Below, piece by piece: positions 7,870 to 16,500 of a stretch of DNA of 34,280 bases. The translations under genes and the position numbers were made by a program. This stretch comes from Candidatus Omnitrophota bacterium. GTDB taxonomy: Bacteria; Omnitrophota; Gorgyraeia; Tantalellales; Tantalellaceae. Below the pieces are notes generated by a model, which was given only the letters and a program-made list of their open reading frames with translations, ran no database searches and was not told the origin of the DNA. The stretch covers positions 1-34,280 of the forward strand of contig SLID01000109.1 in NCBI GenBank assembly GCA_007135805.1, given 5' to 3'. Numbering within the stretch: the stretch's first letter is position 1; every line of letters starts with the position of its first letter.

Positions 7870-7885
7870 AATACGCCGGTGTCAA
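7857..7885 (-). promoter_or_regulatory. Promoter of the metal-uptake operon
   Basis: On the minus strand a consensus -35 TTGACA (7880-7885) is followed after 17 nt by a weak -10, TAGCTT (7857-7862). The weak -10 coincides with the palindrome, so a bound regulator would block it. Confidence 0.55.
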
Positions 7886-7917
7886 GTTTTTTTTTGCAAG
7901 GCGCCTGTCGGGACAGC

Positions 7918-7944
7918 GAAGAGCCTTCTCTGGAAAGGCTCTTC
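7918..7944. terminator. Hairpin between the giant gene and the metal operon
   Basis: GAAGAGCCTT (7918-7927) and AAGGCTCTTC (7935-7944) form a perfect 10-bp stem with a 7-nt loop, about 100 nt past the stop of the giant gene. Neither strand has a T-run right after the stem. It may still end transcription from the giant gene, but it is not a textbook intrinsic terminator. Confidence 0.35.
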
Positions 7945-8042
7945 ATTCAAAAAACGCTTTTTAGAAGTGAAGCTCCGCAGCCGACACCATGGCTTCTATC
8001 GACGCGAAAAGCCGAGGGACTTCTGATGAATGGTTAAATACA

Positions 8043-8576
8043 CTAGACCGATCTTTGCACCGCGTAAAAAGCCACCAGCTCTTCGTAGGTGAAAAACGGC
8101 GTCGCGGCCGGAAGAAGTATGGGAATACCGTTCTCGTTGAAAAGGCCGATATTGGGATAGTTATCCGGATTGGCGGTGAATATGGTATTGTACCTCAGGT
8201 TAAAGGCCAGGGTAAGGATATCCAGCAAGCGAATATAACTGTGTTCAGTAAGTTCTCTCCCCTCCACCCCGACGAGGAACGCTTTTTCATTTTTACGATA
8301 ATCCAAAAAATCTCTTGAAGTTACGCTTGAACGGTCAGCGATCACGATGGTTTCCGGCTTTTTGTATTCGGCGCCCGACCGTCGGGCTGCTCTCATTCTG
8401 TTATCATTGTCCCGTTCGATAGCCGCTATAAGATCGGCATCGGGAGCGGCTACGAACGAAATACCCAGACTCTCGCAGAAACTTCTTATATCGCTCATCA
8501 GAGGGTTAAGAGCCAGATGCTGATCCCTGCCGGAGGAATAGCCTTTTATCCAGTCAGTACCGAGGGCGATCCTCAC
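8043..8576 (-). other. Shared C-terminal domain (copy 1), unknown function
   Basis: Codes for residues 2524-2700 of the giant protein. It aligns by eye with residues 1546-1716 of the other long protein. Conserved points include GT-[DS]-W-[IL]-KGY, then ALNPL[ML], later YIR-x2-[DE]ILT-x-A near the middle, and a closing YE-[EK]-L-x4-Y-x-VQR. The alternating hydrophobic strands and helices suggest an alpha/beta (Rossmann-like) fold. I cannot assign a family. Confidence 0.7.
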
Positions 8577-11500
8577 CGCGCCGGAACTCCTGGCTTTGTC
8601 CCGGGCTATTTTCAGAGTGTCTGAAAATGTGATAGCTTTTTTCTTCTCCTCGGCAGGCGTGACCCCTGCCGTCATTTGACCCGGCTTTCTATCCCGCACC
8701 GCAGGTGAATCGAACTCATCGTTATCCACGACAACATCGGACATCTCCAGAGGACCCGGTACGGAACCGGCATACTCGCGATGTTTTTTTATGAAGATGT
8801 CTTCCACATAACGGCGAACCTGATCCTCGGTCCTGCCCATTTTTTCTGGATCGCGCTCCATCTGCCGGGCCAAAGAGGTTTGCTCGGTAACATCGAAATA
8901 CACGAACTGGTCCATCATGGGCCTCAGCTTCACTTCCGCGTCGTCCCTTTGAAGGAAAAGTCCTTCCACGATAACTACCGTTCCGTCATCAACATAAATA
9001 TCCTCTTTCCCCTCTCGCTCACCGGTTTCAGACACATAGGGACTGTCTATGGTATAAGTCAGATCTCCGGGACGGTGCAGTTCGTTGAGCCAGAGAGAAA
9101 GACGCTCGTGATCGAACCACCTGTAGTAATCGGAATATTCCCCTTCAAGTCCTTTTTCCCTTTCCTCTTTCTCCACCATGCACCAGTCCCCATGCAATAT
9201 CTCTACTTTACGCCCCAGCCTGTACTTCAGATACGGGGCAAGTTCTCTCTCAACAAAATAACTTTTCCCGGAAGCGTCGAATCCTTCTACACCCACAAAA
9301 AGGCGGCGGCTGCCGGTTCCCTGGGAACCTTTCCACTCTTGTTTTCTTGCCACACTTTCCGCCACCTCCTTTATCATGGCGCGGCGGGAACGTGAAAGAC
9401 CCGCGAAATATTTTTCAAACTCACTTTCCTCACTTCGCCTCTCTTCTGAAGACCGGCGAAAAACCTGATCCTTTACACTAACAGCAGAAACGCTTGTTTT
9501 CCTGAGAACGGTCACACTTGCGGGCGCGTTAAAAAGAACATATCCCGGTAAAGAGCCCTCGACGCTTAACACCGTGTCCCTGTGCCACCGGAGCGCGTCG
9601 CGAAAACGCTCTCCCACCGAAACTTCCTCATAGTTCCCCAGCATACGAAAATATTCCGCGAGACCGGTATCCTCCCCCAGAAGTATCACGGTATCCCCTT
9701 TTCTTAACAATCTGTCATCCAGCCCTGAAATATAATCAAGGGACGATGAATGCGCGAAAAGACCCGACTTATCGTCATATCCCGTTACATAGGACGACCC
9801 TTTCAAGATGAAAGACCTCCGGGGAAACCGGCCGTCTTCTTGCCGAAAAGGCATTTCAAAGGTGCCGTAAGGGGTTACATCCTGCAGCGATGTTTCCAGG
9901 TTATTTCTTACGGCTCGAGCCTCCACACCCACCTTTCCGCTCAACGTGTTAATGAATTCGCGCTGAAGCTCAGCGTGAAACCGCTCGTTGTCCGACCCTC
10001 CTGTCATGCCATGTCTGTAACCCTCTATTTGAAAGAGCGGGACATATTTAGCTGGGAAAAAATCCACCCCGGAGGCGGGATACACGGCGGCGTCCCCAAA
10101 AACGCCCCGCAGAAAAAGAACTCTCAGCATAAGATCATAAAGCTCTACCGCCCTGAGCGTCTCCCTGTATTCATTGTAGCTGATCCCTTTAAAGCCCGGC
10201 TTCCGGGCTGTAAATAAAGCGAACCCTATCCTTTCACGAAGATAACTAAAGGTCCCCAAGGGCGCCCTGGATGATGGCAGCGCCAACTCCTCGATACGTG
10301 ACGAAACCATGTCTACCGCCAGGTCAACCACGCTTTCTTTATCATTTTCGGGAAGCTCTGCCAATACCTCGTTTACCTTCAGCATGTCATTGTCGAACGC
10401 CAATACTCGCGCCGTCACATCTTTGGAAGCGTAACAATGTTCGGATGCATGGCTGTCACATTCTTTTCTGACCGGAGCTAAGGTAAAACGGCGGACCATA
10501 AGATCGAGAACCGCCGTCATAAACCTTGTCATATCTTCCCCCATCCGTCCGGATCCCGGCTGTGGGATTTTCTCGGAAATGCCCTCAAGGTATGTCTTTG
10601 ACGGTTCTTTTACTTCTCCGGCTCTCTCACCCGATAAGGTGCGGAATATCATATCCGGGGCAAGCCCTGTCGTATCGATCACAAGGTCTATCCCGTCGTA
10701 TTCTATACGCTCCATTTCCGCGGTGCGGGGATCATAAGAAAGTTTACCCAACATCTTTTTGGCGCGCTCTTTTACCCTGGTCCGCCTCTTTTCGTCTTCG
10801 GTAAACATTTCCGCGATAATGTCCGGCCCGAATTTTCCGGCAAGATCCGGTACCGTATGATACCCCTCTATTATCACGAGTTTTGTCTCAGGAAAAACGT
10901 TCCGGTCGAGCGCCATCCGGTAATACGAATCATCCGAAAAGTCATCTTCAAAACGCGTTACCTGTCGTTCTTCTATACCAAAGAGCTCCCCGGTAAGGTT
11001 AGCTGATATACTGCTTTTACCCGTCCCCGGCTGGCCGCAAATAAAAACAAGCACCGGCCTGTCATACCCTTCTTCTTCGCGCCGCTGCAACTCCCGCACT
11101 ATCCTTTCCCTTAGCTCGGGCAGCCCTTCGGGCGCCGGCACGATAATATCCCGGCCGCGAAGGGACTGTTCGTCGGTGTCAAGGGCGGATACCTCGCGCG
11201 TTACAGACGTAAAGCGGGGCAAGATAAAACCTGCCATAAACTCGACAAAAAGACCGGCGGCAAAACCTGCCGCGGGAAACCCCGAGTATATACCGAGAAC
11301 GAAAAGGCCCGTAAGCGCGGCTCCCCTGGCGCGCAGAACTTGATCTCCCCCGCCCCTTTCAAGGTCTGCGTCCAGAAAGACCAACACATCCCCCTCTTTT
11401 ATCCGGGTAAATTCAAGAACTCTTTCCTTATCCGAAAGCTCTCCGATATTTATGCGGCTTCCGTTTATTATGACTTCAGTCGTCCTGACATTAGAGTAGT

Positions 11501-14500
11501 AATTGTTCATAATGTCGAGAACAGAACTCGTCTCCGGGACCTTTACATCCTTTCCGTTCACAGAGACTTCCACATTGTTACTTGGAGTCGGAACAAACGC
11601 TTCAGGCAAAAGTTCCAATGGTTCGTCCTTGAGAAGCTCGTACCATTCCAATATCTCTTCCGCCTCTTTCTTCATGTAGACCTTTATGAGGCCGAGAGCC
11701 GTTACAATGAAATTTTCGGCCTCTTCGGGCCCCAAGGTGTCAAGGATCCCCCTTACTATGGCTTCGGGAGAAAAATTAAAAGCAAGGAACGCGTCTACCA
11801 GAAGACCCGGCGATATCTCATGCCCGTATTCTACATTGTCTATGTCTATTATGGAAACCGCATACCCCCTGGATGTCTTACGTATCACTACGTTATCCAT
11901 TTTAGGGTCATGAAAATACAGTTGTTTATCAAAAGTCTTCCAGTACCGGATATAAGCTCCCACCGACATCCTTTCCCGCGTTATCTCATCCGGCATTTCA
12001 ATAGCGGAATGAACGTATCCCTCAGAGAATATTATCCTTTGCTTACCGTCGTTGTGGGTATGACCATACAATCCACCCGCCGGGAGATGCAGACTGTAAT
12101 CGGTTTCCCTGGCTTTTATGTCTATATCCATGAGCGTTTCAGCGTACTCCATGGTATAATCGTATCCGCTGTCAGACTTTTTGACGTCTTCTTTCACCAG
12201 TTTCAGCAGAAAATTGAAAGGATAATTTCTGTCATAAAGCTCCATAGCTACCGAATAAACCTTTTTAAAACCGCCTTCTCCTATACAACGTATATGTACT
12301 CCCTTCACATCGTCCCGTGACAGATCATCCCGCATGAATATGTTGGCAAAGGCGTCATTTATGACCCTGTGGTCTTTTATTAGAGCTTCAAGTACCTCCA
12401 TATCCCGTTCACTGATATCATCCCGGTCATACCTTACCTCAAGAGCGGCCTGACGGCGCTCCTGAACCGCTTCCTCGATCTCCTCGATGGCCTTGAGCAT
12501 TTTCCTCAGATTGCGACGCAGCAACCTGCGCAGCGGCCCCTGCCGGGCGGAAGCGTCACGAAGGATGTCGCTTATTGAACGAAGTTCAGAGGTGACTTTA
12601 TTTTCCCGCCCAACGCTTTCGAGATAAGCCTCTATAAGCTCCCGTATGGCCGTCATATTAGGTTCCCACCTGACATTTACGACCACTATCCCCAGGATAC
12701 GCATAATGTCGCGTAAACAAACATCAAGCCGTCCCGCGTTGTAACTCCTTTCAGCCCGCATAAGTATGTCCGCGACATCGCTCCTCTCTCCCCGCAAAAC
12801 CGAAAGGCGCAGTTTCCTTCCCGGTGAGCCGTGACCATCCGCTCCGGTATCGGGCGCAAGCAGCCGATGGGCCGCAGCTGTCCCCGGCGCGAAACCGGGA
12901 GCGACTATCCCTAGCCGGCTTATCTCATCCCACCATTCGCCCGACAACGCAGAGAGATAACCGTAAATATACATAAGACCCTCCCATATCCCGGTATCCG
13001 CAGGCCCGGGGATAGGGTTTTCGGTATCCCCCAACGCGGCAGGACCCTTTATCCTGTCCCCGCGGCACATATCGTCCGGATAAGCCGGGACCGCAGCGTA
13101 GTAATCTCGGGCCGGATATACCCCGCGAAAAAGAAAATCTTGGGAGAGGAACGGTTTACTAGTATCTTTGCGGATGAACTGCGGAAGCTGTGTATCCACC
13201 ACCCACCACATGCCGTTAATATAAACTTCCAGAACCACATGCGCGGAAGCGGGAGTCCTGCCCCTCATTACTTCCCGGGAAAGATCATGAGGTATTTTTA
13301 TCATTCGCTCCCGTGCCTTAATGCCCGTTTTTGCCGCGAGCCGGTTCCTGATGAAATCTGTCGCGTCCGCGCACTGCCCCCTTTTTCGGGGATCATATAT
13401 CATGGCAGCCTCCCGCGCGTACCGGACAAGCACCTCAGGGGTCACGCGTAACAGGGAAGCTTCATCGGAGTCTTTGCTCTCATCCAGAGACCTGTCGCGG
13501 ACAATTCGATAGTTATTTTTCCAGCGGGTAGTGGGAATCCATGTAAAACCGCCGTCTACCGAGTACATGAAGGTGAACTCTCCCTCGAAACCTTCGGGCA
13601 AACGTACACCGAAACGGTATTTCCCGGGACGTATTTCTTCTACACGCTTCATATCCACTACCATCCATATAGGTTCGCCGCTGTCATCAGTACCATATTT
13701 TGTGTCGTGAAAATGGACCCGGCCTTTTATCTGCTGAGGGTTCCAGCTGACTTCTTCCGCCGCGTGATCGGCGTCGGCAAAAACCGTAAAACCGATCTGG
13801 GTAGAATCATCCAACGCTAAAATAGACACATTGCTCTCGGGAAAAATATCAACAGCTCCATGCCGGATCACAGGGATGAACCTTCTTTCCCTAAGGGGGA
13901 ACTCGGCCTCAAACACCGCGCCGGTCAAAGGCAGCTGTTTGTTGCTTGCCTCTATAGACCCCTTCATGCGATCCATGATCTCGTACAGAAAAGCAAGTCC
14001 GAGACCGGTACCCTCGCTTCGCTGTTCCGTCCGCCCCGCTGAGGTAATGTTGTATTTAAAAAGTTCCTGCCGGGAACTTTTTTCTTTAGCGAGAAGCCGA
14101 AGATCTATACCCTTTCCATTGTCGGAAACTCTCAGCCTGAATTTACCTTCGGATTCCACGTAACCATACTCCACCCGGATCTCTGTGACGCCTCTTTCCT
14201 TGAGCGCGTTCCGTACAAGTTCCGATACCAGATGTCGTACATACATCTCATCGAACGAGACTTTTTGCAGTTTCTCATCCGCCGGAGAGACCTCGACGCG
14301 AATATCCCTGGGGCCTATATGTTCTTTTCCGACCTTGTCTACCGTCTCGTGTATAACCTTGTTGATATCCCCGGTCACGGTCTCTGAAATACCTCTCAGG
14401 AAACGACTTGAGAACACGAGGAGTTCGTCAATACGTTTGAAACTTTCTTCCACTATGGCAACGGCCTGTTTTGCCTTTTCTTCGCCGAACTCCCGCTCCA

Positions 14501-16145
14501 TCCTGGGACCAAGATCAGAAAGCATACTGTCCCGCCTTGTCCAGAAACGAAGCCGTACCTTCTCCAGATAGCGCCGCGTCTCGTACTTGTAATCGAAAAG
14601 CTCGCCTATCCTTTTCCTGCGTCTAGCGAGATACTTTATCATCCCATGCACCACGCCTACCAGGCTGTCATATTCATCCTGTATAGCGTTCAACAATTCC
14701 AGGCGCACACTGTCATCGGCACCCTCTGACAGCGAACGGTAAAGACTGATATTCAGCCGGCTTAACTGCTGACTGATACCCAATTCGGAAAGCGGCGGAT
14801 GGTTCAGCATTATGCGTATCGCGCAATCCGCTTCGACCTGCATTTTAAAAAGCATATCTTCCACGGTAGGCACGAGGTCGGTACTATGAAGTGTCCCCAG
14901 ATAAGCTGGGCGGATCTGACGAGGGTCCGGCGCCTCACCTTTGACCTCGGAGAGCCCGGTTTTTTCCGCGGGACCTCCGCCTTCAGAGATCTCGTACATG
15001 GAAAGATACAACCCTCCCCTGGCCTGGGATATGTTCCTCGGCTCTTGCCATAACGGTGTAAGATCACTGAAGACGTGAGAAGCGCCATATTTTTGCCGGG
15101 TCTGTTCACTCGTAAAAAGCACCGCTATACGGGCGTCCGGCGGAAGTTCCCGGGCCTTTTTCTGCAGGAGACGCCTGAAATCCTGGTCATTTTTCGAACC
15201 GGCGGGAAAAGGGTAAAAAACATACACAACATCTACTTCCGACCAGCTCGTATTGAACGCGTCGGTATAAGGCAAAAACTCGACCTTTGCCCCATCGACA
15301 AGGTCCGCATCTTCGGCCTTTTCAAATACCCTGAGGGCGGCTTCGCTTACTTCACCGTCTTTTTCGCATGCCGTAACACGCATATCCGCCAAATTGGACG
15401 CCCATAGTGAAACCCTAAGGTCTCCGGCCCCAAGATCGAGCAGGTGTTTTCCGGAAAGATCACCAAGCTCTTCTTCCAACGTGGAAAAAATATCTTCAAG
15501 AACAAAGTCCGGTGTCATCATATGCACCGCCCCGTCAAGCGCTCTGCCAAGCTCAAACGCGTTCTCATCAATAAAATTCTCCACACGTTCCCTTAGGGAT
15601 ATCTCCCGCGCGGCCACTATCTCGACCTTCACATATACTTTTGAACCGTCAGACAGGGACACTTCCCAGTCAGGCGAAGTGTCGATTCGGGGGTCGGTGT
15701 AATATCGGTAATTGAAAGCGTGTACATCGTTACGGTAAACCGGCACATTGTATACCCTGCCTTCCTGAACGTAACCGCTGTTTTCTATATCCGCGCCCGC
15801 GAGAAAAGGATCCTTGGCCTTGATCAGTTCCATGTTAGCGGGCGAAATATGTTTTATCATCCCGTCCTTGATCCGAGCTACATGGTTGTTGATACTTCCC
15901 GAGGATATATCCATGTTCATGTATTTGCCTATAAGCCCGCTTATGTATCTAAACGCGGCCGAATGGCGAAAGAGATCCGATGAAAAGTCACTCACACCTT
16001 CGACGGGACGGAATGGCGACGGGACGGACAAAGCGTCCGCTACATCGGCCAAAACCTTGTCGGATCCGGAAAATACAAGACTGCTCGCAAGCAGGATGGC
16101 CACAACCTTGCCCCCCATGCCGCGCTTTGTATTATAGATAAACAT
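8043..16145 (-). CDS. Giant 2700-residue modular protein with signal-like N-terminus, enzyme and kinase-like domains and a shared C-terminal domain
   Basis: Order of parts by eye: signal-like hydrophobic segment (12-33, VLA-DVA); N-terminal domain with SLSDGSKVYVKVEI (163-176); methyltransferase-like fold with LLDLGAGD (235-242); GHKL/histidine-kinase ATPase with N-box HLVSELVRNALK (638-649), DNGKG (675-679) and GTGLGLA (712-718); beta-rich segment (about 760-880); transglutaminase-like domain with Cys925, His969, Asp984; WWDEISRLGIVAPGF linker (1071-1085); protein-kinase-like domain with GEGGFKKVYSV (1289-1299), Lys1315, HDPKMDN (1412-1418) and DIDN (1434-1437); ThiS/ubiquitin-like fold (1524-1597); hydrophobic segment (1608-1643); P-loop GQPGTGKS (1704-1711); unknown region (1870-2215); second P-loop GFDASGKS (2288-2295) resembling uridine-kinase folds; C-terminal domain 2524-2700 shared with the 1716-residue protein at 28757-33907. 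The reading frame is intact throughout. No Shine-Dalgarno precedes the ATG. Overall function is unknown. Confidence 0.85.
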   Translation of the reverse strand: MFIYNTKRGMGGKVVAILLASSLVFSGSDKVLADVADALSVPSPFRPVEGVSDFSSDLFRHSAAFRYISGLIGKYMNMDISSGSINNHVARIKDGMIKHISPANMELIKAKDPFLAGADIENSGYVQEGRVYNVPVYRNDVHAFNYRYYTDPRIDTSPDWEVSLSDGSKVYVKVEIVAAREISLRERVENFIDENAFELGRALDGAVHMMTPDFVLEDIFSTLEEELGDLSGKHLLDLGAGDLRVSLWASNLADMRVTACEKDGEVSEAALRVFEKAEDADLVDGAKVEFLPYTDAFNTSWSEVDVVYVFYPFPAGSKNDQDFRRLLQKKARELPPDARIAVLFTSEQTRQKYGASHVFSDLTPLWQEPRNISQARGGLYLSMYEISEGGGPAEKTGLSEVKGEAPDPRQIRPAYLGTLHSTDLVPTVEDMLFKMQVEADCAIRIMLNHPPLSELGISQQLSRLNISLYRSLSEGADDSVRLELLNAIQDEYDSLVGVVHGMIKYLARRRKRIGELFDYKYETRRYLEKVRLRFWTRRDSMLSDLGPRMEREFGEEKAKQAVAIVEESFKRIDELLVFSSRFLRGISETVTGDINKVIHETVDKVGKEHIGPRDIRVEVSPADEKLQKVSFDEMYVRHLVSELVRNALKERGVTEIRVEYGYVESEGKFRLRVSDNGKGIDLRLLAKEKSSRQELFKYNITSAGRTEQRSEGTGLGLAFLYEIMDRMKGSIEASNKQLPLTGAVFEAEFPLRERRFIPVIRHGAVDIFPESNVSILALDDSTQIGFTVFADADHAAEEVSWNPQQIKGRVHFHDTKYGTDDSGEPIWMVVDMKRVEEIRPGKYRFGVRLPEGFEGEFTFMYSVDGGFTWIPTTRWKNNYRIVRDRSLDESKDSDEASLLRVTPEVLVRYAREAAMIYDPRKRGQCADATDFIRNRLAAKTGIKARERMIKIPHDLSREVMRGRTPASAHVVLEVYINGMWWVVDTQLPQFIRKDTSKPFLSQDFLFRGVYPARDYYAAVPAYPDDMCRGDRIKGPAALGDTENPIPGPADTGIWEGLMYIYGYLSALSGEWWDEISRLGIVAPGFAPGTAAAHRLLAPDTGADGHGSPGRKLRLSVLRGERSDVADILMRAERSYNAGRLDVCLRDIMRILGIVVVNVRWEPNMTAIRELIEAYLESVGRENKVTSELRSISDILRDASARQGPLRRLLRRNLRKMLKAIEEIEEAVQERRQAALEVRYDRDDISERDMEVLEALIKDHRVINDAFANIFMRDDLSRDDVKGVHIRCIGEGGFKKVYSVAMELYDRNYPFNFLLKLVKEDVKKSDSGYDYTMEYAETLMDIDIKARETDYSLHLPAGGLYGHTHNDGKQRIIFSEGYVHSAIEMPDEITRERMSVGAYIRYWKTFDKQLYFHDPKMDNVVIRKTSRGYAVSIIDIDNVEYGHEISPGLLVDAFLAFNFSPEAIVRGILDTLGPEEAENFIVTALGLIKVYMKKEAEEILEWYELLKDEPLELLPEAFVPTPSNNVEVSVNGKDVKVPETSSVLDIMNNYYSNVRTTEVIINGSRINIGELSDKERVLEFTRIKEGDVLVFLDADLERGGGDQVLRARGAALTGLFVLGIYSGFPAAGFAAGLFVEFMAGFILPRFTSVTREVSALDTDEQSLRGRDIIVPAPEGLPELRERIVRELQRREEEGYDRPVLVFICGQPGTGKSSISANLTGELFGIEERQVTRFEDDFSDDSYYRMALDRNVFPETKLVIIEGYHTVPDLAGKFGPDIIAEMFTEDEKRRTRVKERAKKMLGKLSYDPRTAEMERIEYDGIDLVIDTTGLAPDMIFRTLSGERAGEVKEPSKTYLEGISEKIPQPGSGRMGEDMTRFMTAVLDLMVRRFTLAPVRKECDSHASEHCYASKDVTARVLAFDNDMLKVNEVLAELPENDKESVVDLAVDMVSSRIEELALPSSRAPLGTFSYLRERIGFALFTARKPGFKGISYNEYRETLRAVELYDLMLRVLFLRGVFGDAAVYPASGVDFFPAKYVPLFQIEGYRHGMTGGSDNERFHAELQREFINTLSGKVGVEARAVRNNLETSLQDVTPYGTFEMPFRQEDGRFPRRSFILKGSSYVTGYDDKSGLFAHSSSLDYISGLDDRLLRKGDTVILLGEDTGLAEYFRMLGNYEEVSVGERFRDALRWHRDTVLSVEGSLPGYVLFNAPASVTVLRKTSVSAVSVKDQVFRRSSEERRSEESEFEKYFAGLSRSRRAMIKEVAESVARKQEWKGSQGTGSRRLFVGVEGFDASGKSYFVERELAPYLKYRLGRKVEILHGDWCMVEKEEREKGLEGEYSDYYRWFDHERLSLWLNELHRPGDLTYTIDSPYVSETGEREGKEDIYVDDGTVVIVEGLFLQRDDAEVKLRPMMDQFVYFDVTEQTSLARQMERDPEKMGRTEDQVRRYVEDIFIKKHREYAGSVPGPLEMSDVVVDNDEFDSPAVRDRKPGQMTAGVTPAEEKKKAITFSDTLKIARDKARSSGAVRIALGTDWIKGYSSGRDQHLALNPLMSDIRSFCESLGISFVAAPDADLIAAIERDNDNRMRAARRSGAEYKKPETIVIADRSSVTSRDFLDYRKNEKAFLVGVEGRELTEHSYIRLLDILTLAFNLRYNTIFTANPDNYPNIGLFNENGIPILLPAATPFFTYEELVAFYAVQRSV

Positions 16146-16152
16146 AGTCCAA

Positions 16153-16182
16153 ATAGTATCATAGTAGTTATCATTAAGTCAA
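16153..16182 (-). promoter_or_regulatory. Possible promoter of the giant gene
   Basis: On the minus strand TTGACT (16177-16182) and TACTAT (16153-16158) are 18 nt apart. The -10 ends only about 7 nt before the ATG, so the transcript would be leaderless or nearly so. That agrees with the absence of a Shine-Dalgarno sequence. Confidence 0.4.
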
Positions 16183-16369
16183 CAAAAATTTTGATATCGC
16201 CCCTTTCGCAGTATGGCCCTGAAATCAAATGTGAGCTCTGCCCTTTTCTTCCAGATGCCCCTTGTTCTATCTCCGCAGAGAAACGGTTTGAACTTCCATC
16301 GTAAAATCTTTAAAATAAATGGTTTAGAATGATAGATAAAAAATTGACACTCGAGTCAGGTAAAAACAG

Positions 16370-16398
16370 TTCACAAAAAAGGCTTTTGCCCTTACAAT
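16370..16398 (+). promoter_or_regulatory. Promoter of the trehalose / glucose-1-phosphate unit
   Basis: TTCACA (16370-16375) and TACAAT (16393-16398) are separated by 17 nt. Each matches 5 of 6 consensus bases. The leader to the GTG start at 16501 would be about 95 nt. Confidence 0.55.
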
Positions 16399-16424
16399 GA
16401 TTATTTGTAGGTAGATGGAGTTAT

Positions 16425-16451
16425 ATGCCAACTGAAAAAAACAGAGTGTGA
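16425..16451 (+). other. Possible eight-codon leader ORF
   Basis: ATG at 16425 follows GGAGTTAT and the frame reads MPTEKNRV before TGA at 16449-16451. It lies in the leader between the promoter and the GTG start at 16501. It may be fortuitous; no attenuator hairpin was recognised with it. Confidence 0.2.
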
Positions 16452-16500
16452 AGTGGTCGTCACGTATCATAATAAAACAGATTGAAAGGGGTGATCAGCT

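Larger units (their letters stand above)
16146..16500. other. Divergent intergenic region between the giant gene and the trehalose unit
   Basis: About 355 bp holding back-to-back promoters: one for the giant gene (16153-16182, minus) and one for the sugar-phosphate unit (16370-16398, plus). A ribosome-binding-site-led ORF of eight codons lies in the plus-strand leader (16425-16451). The central 16200-16340 shows nothing recognisable. Confidence 0.5.

Noticed and set aside
11340-12320. 326-codon open frame on the plus strand inside the giant gene
   Set aside because: It is antisense to the kinase-like and ubiquitin-like region, has no ribosome-binding site and its product shows no recognisable motif.
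13500-13890. Possible carbohydrate-binding or Ig-like domain in the giant protein (residues about 760-880)
   Set aside because: The segment is beta-rich with an FMYSVDGGFTWIPT stretch, but no diagnostic residues let me name a family.
16344-16349. Perfect TTGACA upstream of the trehalose unit
   Set aside because: No -10-like hexamer lies 16-18 nt downstream; the pair at 16370-16398 fits better.
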